From contig PZJY01000012.1 of assembly GCA_031472005.1 (NCBI GenBank), positions 868,001 through 932,000 of the forward strand: 64,000 bases of DNA, given 5' to 3'. Positions 9,154 through 19,430 of the stretch are shown here, one piece after another. The position numbers were made by a program, and so were the translations under genes. Every line of letters starts with the position of its first letter. Position 1 is the first letter of the stretch. Source of the DNA: Tetracladium setigerum. Its lineage: Eukaryota > Ascomycota > Leotiomycetes > Helotiales. The notes below the pieces were generated by a model that was given only the letters and a program-made list of their open reading frames with translations, was not told where the DNA came from and made no database searches.

Positions 9154-12100
9154 ATGTCGAGCAGGGCCACGATGAGCCAGAAGCAAGTTACAACTAATAA
9201 GCGTCGTCAAAGTCTTCGATCTTGCATGCAATGTGCGAACAAGCACCAGCAGGTACGCAGAAACAACCCTTACGCTCACTTGATGATACTGGAAAATAGA
9301 TGGTCAGGCCATTATTATAAATGCCACATTTCCAAGATTTGAATTTGTCTTTGCGAAACGTACTTGCCCTCCCCTGAACTATATAAGCTAACATCTCTGT
9401 CAGTGTGACCACTCGAAACCATGTGATGCCTGTCAAATACTGAGTTTTGGCTGCTCATGCCCAGATTACGATTCGAATAATGTCCAAGGATCTCCTCCGA
9501 AGCGTCAGAACACCAATCACTCAGTCAATCCGGTTTCTCTTCTTGCTAATGGCGCAAATGATAAAATAAAGTCAGAGGCGGAAGGTGTCATGCTGAATAA
9601 GTTGGACACGGTACCGGTTTGTCCAATAAAGGAGGCCTTTGTCTATACACGTACACGGATGCTCATTGACAAAGAGAACAGACCTCTCTTCGTGGGAAAT
9701 GGGTCCGCGCTTTCGTTCCTTCAACTCATCCGAGATGTTGTTGTTGATGTGGTTGGGCAAACACCATTTACATCAAGCCCAACGCATATCCAGATTCTTG
9801 AATCCAACAGCACCGTGCCCCCAAACTTTGGCATTAAATGCGCTCTTCCCAATGAGCAGACAGCAAAAGTGTTGGTGGAAGCCTTCTTTACAATTGTGAA
9901 TGCCCATTTCTCTTTCCCGTGCGTTCCAGAAACATGTACTAATTGTTCACGCAGACAAATGGACTGATTGAGGTTTTGAACAGAGACTTGTTCATGAGCC
10001 AGATCGAGGCATATTATGGCGGTACAATGCTACCTGACCTATCATGGCTTTGTCAACTTTATCTTACAATAGCGATTGGTCTTGTGATGGCGTGCCCAGA
10101 CTCAGATAATCGTTCGGTGTATGACATCGTCCAACAATTAAGAACTGACCAAGTCAACCATGCTGAGAGCTTCTATCAAAGTGCTAAGAATCTCAGTGAG
10201 CCATTAAGGGGCTCCGAGGAATTTAAGGCCGCCCCAGTCATTTCAATATTGATATTGATGAGTGTCTACACGCTTGCGGTCTCGAGAAGACATGCAGCAT
10301 ACGAATATCATGGTAAAAAGGATCTCAGCCACATCTTTCGTTTGAAGTTAACAATACTCAGGAATGGCTGTGCGGTTATCAAATTCCCATGGATTTCACA
10401 GGCAGGAGATTCTAGAAAGGCCGACTTTTGGAAAAGAAACGCCCAGACGACATATCTGGCGAAGTCTCTTTATTATGGATAGGTTTTTGAGTGTTTCCCT
10501 CGGCATGCCGATGGCAATCCGGGAGAGTGATTGCTCTGGTGCTACGATTACGGCAGGTAAACCGCTACCGCCATCTCCTGTGGCAGAGGCGTCTGAACAA
10601 GGGAATACGCCTAACAATTTTGGCCTGGAAGCCTCAGTGCGAAGTTCTCATGTTATCGGAATTGTCCTTAAAAAGGTTTTCTCGGAACGAGAAGGACAGA
10701 CAGTATCCACAGATTTGGCTCGGGAGATAGCAAAGGTTTCTCAAGAATGGACCAATTCTCTACATTCGAGTCTTCATTGGCGTCAAGCGAATGCAAATGA
10801 CCCCAGCCAAGCGATGGCTATTCTCCATGTCAATTTGCTGTATTGCCACAGCGTCGTTCTGTTATGCTGGCCTTTCTTCTTTTTTACCATGACCGAAAAG
10901 CTTAAGAAACCACTGGACCTACAACTAGGAAGGAACCTCTCGGCCAAAATGGGGCGTTACGCTGGAGCTTGTGTTGCTGCAAGCGTTCATAGTATGGAAT
11001 TGGTAAACAATGCCTTTCAAGTCGGGTACTTGCCTAGCGGGAATCCATTCGTCCTGTAAGCAAAGCGTTGTTATATGCTTGGTATGTGGACTGACATAAA
11101 TAGTTACTTCCTTTTCTCTAGTGCTCTCATTGCATGTTCTAGTGTGTTCGCATCTCTACACTCCATCGCTAAAGTCAAGGTAGCAATAAAGAGCACCCTT
11201 GGCATTTTAAGGCTCTGCGCACCACAAGATCCACAAGCAAGAAGTTTCTTGTCCATTCTCGAGAACTTCTGTGGCGACATTTGGCGTCACTGGTCCACTA
11301 AAAATGCCTACGATATACTATTCCCTGGAATTTCTGAACGACTACACGATGATGAACAAATCCATGCTCTGTTGTATGGGAAACTTCCGCCCCCTGAATT
11401 GAAACACAGACCCAAATTCCAGCGACATTCAAGTCTTTCACAGACTGTGCTAGAATCCATAGAGAAAGACAACGACAACAACGACGGCGGCGGACCTAAG
11501 GACACAGCCAGCTCATTGTTACCTCCATCACAGCCATCCCCCTCTCACAACTATTCCATTTCTGGTGGTTTGCCAAACGCACCCTCAAACCCTCGACCTG
11601 TCCGGAACAACAGCAATGACAACAACGGACCTAATAACGCTGACGCCACAGCCAACTCATCCTTACCTTCATCAATTCTACCCTCCAACCAGAGTAACCC
11701 CCTGCCTGGTGCCATAGCCAGTTCAACTATGACTTCATCAAATCCATCTTCCAATTACAATAACCCCCTGCCAGATGCCACAACAAATTTAAGTATACCT
11801 TCGTCAAATCCACTCTCCAACCACAATAACCTCTTGTCCTACTCTACAGCTAGTTCAACCATACCTTCATCAAACCCGCCTTCCAACCAAAATAGCTCGT
11901 TGTTTTACGCCACAGCCGGTTCAGCTATACCTACATCAAATCCACTCTCTTACAACAATCCCCCCAATCCTACACTGCAGCCAGTTCAAATATACCTCCA
12001 TCGAATCCACCCTCTTATTACAATTCCCTACCATACGCCACAGACAACCGGTGTATGGTTTCATCAAATCCACCCTCCTCTTACAATTACCTCCCACCCA

Positions 12101-12411
12101 TAAGCTCATTTGCTGTACCTCCAAACATTTATGCATCTCAGACTAATAGTAATTATGATAACACCGGATACAACTATTCCTACAACAATCCTAGCCAAAG
12201 CTCCGGAAGTGCTATGGGGGCGGGGATGGGCATGCGAATGGAGACGGAAATGGGTATGGGTCCCAACCTGCCTTCGTTCATGAATGGTCACGGTGATGCA
12301 GCGTCTGCCAGTCACCCGTTTGGTGGTAACATAGCGCCTTTTGATGCGCAGCCTCCTGGTGGGATGAATGGGTACCAACCAAACTGGTATCCAAGAATGT
12401 ATCGAGACTGA
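9154..12411 (+). CDS. Zn2Cys6 fungal-specific transcription factor, frame break in C-terminal repeat
   Basis: Five exons: 9154-9252, 9404-9895, 9955-10312, 10362-11055 and 11104-12411. The zinc cluster spans intron 1: CMQCANKHQQ joined to CDHSKPCDACQILSFGC gives CX2CX6CX5CX2CX6C. The loop after the second Cys lacks the usual RxRK basic residues, though NKRR precedes the cluster. The middle homology region is clear: VLVEAFFTI|TNGLIEVLNR, then FGKETPRRHIWRSLFIMDRF and LSVSLGMPMAI. The C-terminus is an Asn/Ser/Pro tandem repeat followed by a Met/Gly-rich tail (GMGMRMETEMGMG). The frame breaks at the C6 run 11960-11965; one more C restores both the repeat register and a 983-aa protein. As read, the frame stops at 12103. 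It would act in the nucleus as a DNA-binding regulator; targets are unknown. Confidence 0.85.
11690..12095 (+). repeat. 66-nt coding minisatellite (22-aa Ser/Asn/Pro unit) in the TF C-terminus
   Basis: Five to six degenerate units with the core pattern SSxIPSSNPxSNxN are spaced 22 residues apart (for example SSTMTSSNPSSNYN, NLSIPSSNPLSNHN, SSTIPSSNPPSNQN, GSAIPTSNPLSYN, SSNIPPSNPPSYYN). The last units are in a different frame from the first ones, and the spacing stays exactly 22 residues only if one base is added in the C-run at 11960-11965. Confidence 0.8.
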
Positions 12412-14623
12412 TCTGTCGCCGGGTTAGAGAAAGTGGTATTTGATGGGCAGGAGTATTTTTCTTTGGGGAGAAAATGAAGTTCAGGTTTTGGTATACGAAG
12501 GCGAAAGAAGGGAGTGTGGAGGAAGGGCAGGAGTGCTCAATATTTCTGTTTTGACAAGATGGGTTTCGCATGGGTGTTTGAGAAGAGAATCACGAGAAGC
12601 CCGTGTACATTATTCATGGGAAGCAAAGGAAAGGAAGTGACGTTAGGGGTGTCATTATTTTGCAAACGGCAAGGGCAGCAAAACAATCATTGACCTAACT
12701 CGGTACTGTACAAACCCAAAAAAACACAAATTACAAAAAGTAATACCATTACAAAATTATCATGAAAATGGATCTCGAAACGTATGCAGTACAGTGAGTG
12801 GGTGCATTTCCCCCTTTCCAATTCTCTCCCTGTGAGTTTTGGCTTTTCCCATCATATTTTCTCCTTCGCCTGCTGATGCTACATCAGAAGTGAGCGTATT
12901 TTATGTATATACCTCAACTCTGTTCCAACTCTGAATCAGTGAGGACAACTTGGAGAAGACGGAAAGGCGAAAGGGGAAGAAATACCTCATGCATCAACCT
13001 GGACGATCTCTCGTTCTTTGTCGCCAAGATTTTCGTTTTTAAAAACCACTCAACTTACCTTTGAGGTGTTAAATGATAGGTTTTAGAATTACTTCCCGAG
13101 ATGGGGGAAACTCCCTCATGCTAATGAAGCGTGAGGCAATTTGTTGGAGAGGCAATCCGAAGGAAATGCGGTATTATTCTGTGTATGTGGGAGTGGGAGG
13201 GAGTTGAAACCGCCCGCAGTGCACACCATAAGTTTTAACTCCTTATGTAACGAGGTAATGAGTAAAAACAAAGATATTGACGATTCTCTTTGTGTGGGCT
13301 TTTGAAGCATGATGAATAAACAGTAGAGCAGATACAGTAGGTCTGAGAAATGCCTCTCTCTCGCGAAAAAGGAAAGAGGCTGGCACAGTCCCCCCCTCTC
13401 TCTTTCCCTCTTCCCCTCCCCCTCTCTTTCTGCGTCTGCATCTGCATCTCTATAACGAACTACTGTTTGAAATTAAATATGTACTGTGCTCGTACACTAG
13501 AGAGAGAGAGAGCGAGAGGGGGGAGGGGCGAGGGTGAGGACGAGATTAACAAAAGCATTTTATTTGAGATAGCCGAGCAAGTACAGTAAAGCAGACCTTT
13601 GCATGCAGGAAGACCAAGAGGGAGAAGAAGAAAAGAAGAAGAGAGTGTCTGCTGACCAAGACTTATCAGATTTGACCTGTCTCTCCTCACTCCACCATGC
13701 ATACATAGATAGGGAGGAAGGAAGGAGGTCGAGGAACCTCCAGCTTTTCAAAAAGCACCCAAAGCAGAAGCAGCCGCAGCAGCAGTAGCAGCCAGTCGTT
13801 CATGTGACCTACCTACCTGCCTGCTTACCTGCTTACCTGCAATGCTAGAAATATACTTTCCTAAATCCCGAAAGAAAATGACTGCTTTGTGAATTTGAGA
13901 TCTGATCTGATCTGATCTCGGCTCATAACCCACTGAGTTTCCCCTCCTTCCCCTCCCCTCCCCTCCCTCATCGTAGATTCCGACGTGAGTAGAAAAATCG
14001 ACTGACTGACGGTCACTGACCACTTGTGGATATTGATATAAAACTACAGCGTGACGTGACGAAGCGCTTAGTATGTGGCATGATTGATAGGACCAATTAT
14101 CAGGTGGTTGAGCCAAGAATCCCCGAAAAACAAAAGAGGTTAACCGCTCCATTATTATTTGAAAATGAAAAACTCTGCTGGTCATTATTATATTCAGAGA
14201 ATGAGTGAAATGATGGGGAGGTTTCTCGACAGACTACTGAGAATAGAAGCAGTAGTTCGAGTATGCTGGCGAAGGAGTGCGATGTACCCACTCTGGGAAG
14301 TACTGTATCATGAAATATGGTGGAATGGGGAACAATCGAGGATTCATTGATGTCATACTTGCGGCTTTCCGCATTACTTCCAAACTGTTCAACGTCCAAC
14401 GTCCAACTGTTCGGAACCCCGTATATCCGCCTCACAGTCGCCAGCCAGCACAGGGTTGGTTGGTTCAATATTGAAATGGCATTTTACTAAAAGCCATCGA
14501 TCATCCTTGACGATCCAGCCACGTTGACCGCAACTTTTCCGAACCCGAAAGCGTTTGAGCATCGCCTCACTCCAGATAGAACAAGTAGGTAGGTAGTGTA
14601 GTGTAAACAAAGCGAAGCGAGCG

Positions 14624-14643
14624 TACTCCGTAAGTACGGAGTA
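14624..14643. promoter_or_regulatory. Perfect 9-bp inverted repeat TACTCCGTA-AG-TACGGAGTA
   Basis: Two 9-bp arms are exact reverse complements separated by 2 bp. The half-site TACGGAGTA also occurs at 22901-22909 and, inverted, at 46215-46223, always outside genes. It could be a dimer binding site or a short hairpin. Confidence 0.5.
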
Positions 14644-16781
14644 TTGTTCGAAAACCCAAACCCCACTACTCGACGTTTGCTGTCAAGAAACTAAAACTTT
14701 AATAGTTGAGAAGTCATGCGTTATGACCTCATTGGAGTGTGAATGGGGGGAGTTATCTGGTTGTTGTCTGGCTGTGTGCATAAGGTGTTGATATTTCTCC
14801 AGGGAAATGCTTGTGCGAACTTGTTAAAAGTGGGAGAACAGCCTCATCATAGAGTAACTTGGTGGGGTTGCTGTCGGTAGGTACTGTATGGTATGTATGC
14901 CATATGCGACGCGCAAACAGATCATAACGAGGAACTAGAGGGATAAAAAAAAAAGCAGAAGAGAGGGTCCAAGGCTGACGTCCTCACTACTGCTAGACCA
15001 GGTCAGGACCCCTTGGTTGGTTGTCTCGGTTGTGAAACAGTCACAGAACAATACTCCCGTAGGTGAGTTTTGGGATGAAGTGATGTCGGTAGTGGGGTTG
15101 AGAAACATCATGTACTTCTATTTGACTGGAAGAGTGTGACTTGGCCGGCATCCTGGTCGTCAGGTGAGGGTGGGAATTCCTTGACTTGACTCAATTCGCA
15201 CGCTTCACCAGCCTTGGCAGTATAAGAGTCTGTCGCTATGGATGAAATGTTGTGGTGATCGGCGGCATCTTGCACACACAAGTTCACAACGGCTATTGTT
15301 TGGAAAGAGGGTTGTATCGAAGACCTCCGGGTTGGTTGAAAGTTAAGAATTGAGACTTGGATCGAAGAGTCGGTGAGCGATGCAGACCCCCGTTAGTAGT
15401 TCACTCTCCCACACCCACTCACTTACTTTGCTCGCGATAATAATGAAGTCTCGACACACTCATGAAGAGGAGAATAGATTTGAGGTTGTTTAACTTTTCG
15501 AAAAAAAAGGGAAGCGGCATCGGGAGGCTTTTTTTTCGCAGTAGTGTAGATCTGTAGTTGAGATGGGTCTTGAGTAATTGTCGCTTATGCCGCAGTAGTT
15601 ACCAAGTTGGTCGAGGATTGTTTTAGCCTGCAATCCCTGGAATGAGATGGGAGGGATGCTCTGCAGGTTGTGTGCACGGCCAGAGTTTGAACGCATGAAA
15701 TATACTGTACCCTATATTCATCTTACCACCCCCCTTGGCATGTTGGACCCCCAAATCCTTTTGACATGACCCGTTGTTGGCCCCTCACCGCTGTCAAAGG
15801 ACGGGAAGAGAAGGTTCACGATAATCATCATCATGGAGGGGTAAACTCACTCAACTCACTCACTCACCACCACCTTCTGCCTTTGTGCCACCACCACCTT
15901 TCAACCAAACAGTCCCAACTCCGGATCACGGCGGGCCCAAGTCTCCCTTACAGTAGGGTCCCATGCAAAAGCAGATTTCGGACGAGATTCGGCCTGATAT
16001 CAATAATGATACTAAGTAATAATAATCATGGAGGATCTGGCTTGCAGAAGGAAGTCAGTCATTGCTGCCTCGACTCAGAAGTCGTGTTCGAGAAGTCGAA
16101 TAATGGACAGATATATCTTATGAGATCCGATGTGAATGAGGTCAACTGTGGCTCTCCATTATTCCTTTCGCCTCACATGTTTGTGGAGAGGAGGAGAGAG
16201 TGGAGAGCATCATTATTCCAACCCCACAAGATTTGCTGAGATCAACTTATCAACCAGAAATGCAGTAGCCAGCCACCTCCTGCACCTCTGGCGATACCCT
16301 CCCACCCCCCAAAGATGGCTCGAGTGTCCAATGACCTTTACAGTATGCACTCTGCATCGCCATTCTGAAAGGTTCAATTGTCGAATGGCAGCGGCTGTAT
16401 TGCTGCAGCGAGGCGTCATGTTCTCGGGAATTTGACAGTTCCCTTTCCTGCGACTGGGGGTATTTGACGGTGTTTTGAAAGGTCCCGGTGTGCGAGAGAA
16501 GGAGATGGCTCCATTACTATTCCCGGATGATCCAGAGCAAGCACTGTACAATACAGTACCTACAAACAGCATTGCTCTTGAATCATCAAGGGTGCCGACA
16601 AGCCGTGTTTGCTAGATTTTATATATGGTTTTTGGAAGAGTGTGAGTCGCTGCGACAACTTTTGAACTTGGTGCTAGTCAAGCTGACTCGCTCGCTTATG
16701 GTTGTTGTTCGGAAGCGTGGAAGGCGGCGGTCGATGAGGGCAGGGCAGGGCCATGGCATTGGATGGGTTTCACCTCAGAGA

Positions 16782-16803
16782 ACACACACACACACACACA
16801 CAC
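16782..16803. repeat. (CA)n microsatellite
   Basis: An uninterrupted ACACAC run of about 11 units inside the gene-free region. Confidence 0.9.
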
Positions 16804-17611
16804 CACCCGCACGAGGCTGAAGACCGTGAGAGCTGGCTTGAGACGGATTTGCTAACCGAATGGCTCACGCCGTCCTTCTCATTTTCCACATTCTCATTAT
16901 TCAATATTGACATGTAGCTGATGAGCAAGAGAGAGAGAGCAGAACAGATCGAGAGGGTGTGAGGAATGCTCAGTCTCAGAGCAGCATCAGCGTGGCAAGG
17001 CGCGTTGGAGCTGGAGCTGGAGCTGGAGCTGAGGAGGATGGTGGTGGAGGGCGTCAAAAGTCTTGAACTCCTTCCTGCTGAGGCGGTGAGAGTGAGAGTA
17101 AGGTAAGAAAGAAGGTATTGAGGGTATCGTCGTCCAACTACTATCCGTACTTTGATAGCAGCTAGTCTCGGTTGGTCCCATGTGAGTGTCTTACAGTAAA
17201 TGTCTTTCATGCTGCGAGATGGGATGGGTGGTGGGGGTGACCGCGCGACAGATGGCCGCTTATGTGTGTGATTGGGCGGCTGGCTGTTCTGTGATCATAA
17301 TAGTAATATCCAACTAACTACCTACCTTCGCGGCTGGCGACTGCAGGCTCCAAGAGGAAAGATGGAAGGCATGCATGGATGGAATGGAATGAATGGAAAG
17401 ATGAGTAGTGGAAAACACGGATATTATTAATAATCCTCGTCCTTTCTCACGAGGATCTATGTCTTGTACAGGACAAGATCTCACCCCTCCATGCAGCTTC
17501 CAGGAGAGAACGAGAGTGAATGAGTGAATGAGTGCCGCCTCATTTACAGGAGGAGAATTGTCGAGCCAGTAAGAGACATGAAGCTGGAGAGTACCCAGGA
17601 ATAGGTAACGC

Positions 17612-17630
17612 GAGAGAGAGAGAGAGAGAG
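17612..17630. repeat. (GA)n microsatellite
   Basis: An uninterrupted GAGAGA run of about 9 units in the gene-free region. Confidence 0.9.
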
Positions 17631-18745
17631 TTGGGTGGTGATCATGAAGGTTTGGAGCGATGAGAGAGCGCGACCTGTCATCTGATAGAGAAGGAGATGA
17701 AACCTCTCCTCTCCATCGGCAACCAGGCCCGTGATGGTGTTGAGGGTGACTTGTATAGTAAGTAGCAGGACATGCTTTTTTCCATCGTGTGCAGTGATAC
17801 TTTGTGTTGGATTTGCTATGTTTTATTCCTCCTCCGTTGGCGTGATCTCTCTTCTGCAGGTTGGGGTCTGCATCTGATATCTGAAGATGTATCTTTTGAC
17901 TTTTTGACGTTTGATATCAGGATATCAGGATATCTCTGGAGGGGTCGTCGCCCTTCCCACATTTCTCGTTTTGCCCCCGTTCATCCTATGGCCTGTGCGG
18001 GTGGTGGAAATTTGGAAGCGCATCCGCCTAACCCAAAGAGCACCCCAAGCCGACCGGGCACCAGCTCTCTTGGGCAATCAATTCTTTCCCTCAATATCTC
18101 CTCCCCCATTCTCGAATCTCAATTCTCATTCTCACATCTCGCTAATGTACGAGTTCTGTACCAACCAGCACTCATACTCCCTTCCCTACAGTCGTCGGAG
18201 GAGGAGCTTGAAATATACACATCTCCCACAACACCATCACCAAACAAATAGACCCTCTTCCATTTCGCCCTGAACCTTTCGACCGTTGGCTGGCTCCTCT
18301 CTCTCACCGCTGTCTATTGTGTGAAGATCATCGTTCCCTCTCTCTCTCTCTCTTGCTCTCCACTCCACTACTCACCTCGTTAATCTAATATAACTACATG
18401 TTGTTCCTGTCCTCATCATCCTCGTCCTCGTCCTCCCCGTCGCGACTCGAGCGCTGCTGCACTGCTCGTTGAAAGATTTGGCCCATCCCTGCCGCCTGGT
18501 GCATCGACCCATCGCAACCCTGTCTCTTGTCCTTCTTCTTTCTCGGCCGCTGCTCCACTCAACCCACTTGCAGAGGACCGACATAAATCCTGCATGCTCG
18601 CACTTCAAAGTCTGAAAAGCCACGCTTGGGACCTATTGGTCGTTGTGGGAAATCACGACTGGACCGTACCACTTCTGTATCACTGAGTGTGTGTGTGTGT
18701 TTGAGGGACAACCGCTGAGGAAAGATTTCTTTTGCTCCTTCAACT

Positions 18746-18769
18746 TCGTCGTCGTCGTCGTCGTCGTCG
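18746..18769. repeat. (TCG)8 trinucleotide run in the putative leader of the LRR gene
   Basis: Eight TCG units lie in the pyrimidine-rich segment before the LRR gene. It could expand without a frame effect if untranslated. Confidence 0.85.
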
Positions 18770-19430
18770 CCGCTCCTTTCCCCCATACATAGCCAGGACC
18801 CCTTCGCGGTGAGTCCTGCTGTGCGTGTGCGTGTGTTTGTGTGTGCTTTGTTGGCGTGTGGTTCTTCGAGGTCGTCGTCTCCTGGAAAGCCGTTGATCGA
18901 AGGGTTGAGACTCGAGAACTCGAGACGTTCATGGTCTTTTGCACGATAAGACCCTTCTCCCAGGTGTGTACTACTCCTCCCAACCCAAGTTTCATCCCAT
19001 CCTACAAGCCAAAACGATACATCGTTTGCACCTCACTTGCTCGTCTGGCGAGATACAACTTCCTGCTGCTCACCCACTACGTGCTGGACGATGCGGGTGC
19101 GGCGCAGAGAAATTACAGACGACGGCGAGTCCGCCTCTGCATTTCTGGAATCTGCACTGCGCTTCTGCGCGCTGCCTTATTCCAACATTCCTCGCTACCT
19201 GCCCAAGATCACGACCGTCCATCCTACGAATTAATCTAACCTTGTGTCACTCGCAGGACCCCTCCTCGTCCTCCTCCCGCCATCGCCGAGTCGCACCCTC
19301 CCCTCACCACACCCGTTGCTGAGATACAAGTTGGGTGGATTACCTTTGGTTACCGTGATTGTAATTCTTGTGCCGAAGGGCTGTAGACTTTATATCCATT
19401 CCTCAGACAAAAAACCCATATGCATCCTCA

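Larger units (their letters stand above)
12412..19430. other. 7-kb gene-free region rich in simple repeats, upstream of the LRR gene
   Basis: No frame here shows a recognisable domain, splice pattern or codon texture. It holds many low-complexity tracts: CT/C-rich 13388-13432, AG-rich 13499-13530, GATCT repeats about 13898-13919, CCCCT-rich 13930-13970, ACCT/GCTT repeats about 13807-13842, CA 16782-16803, GGAGCT 17007-17032, GA 17612-17630, CT 18338-18353 and TCG 18746-18769. The last 1.5 kb (about 18.0-19.4 kb) is strongly pyrimidine-rich, as in long fungal 5' leaders. Possible leader donors (GGTGAGTCC at 18809; CAGGTGTGT near 18961) suggest spliced untranslated exons. A long regulatory or leader region, or an unannotated ncRNA, is possible. 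Confidence 0.5.

Noticed and set aside
9896..9954. Alternative TF intron using the GTGCGT donor at about 9919
   Set aside because: It gives a 36-nt intron and a frame with an early stop. The 59-nt intron from GTGAAT keeps phase and aligns FFTITNGLIEVLNRDLF without gaps to the family pattern.
17772..18273. Overlapping + strand open frames of 120-159 codons before the LRR gene
   Set aside because: They are pyrimidine-rich leader sequence read as Ser/Pro/Leu. Several frames are equally open and none has a recognisable domain.
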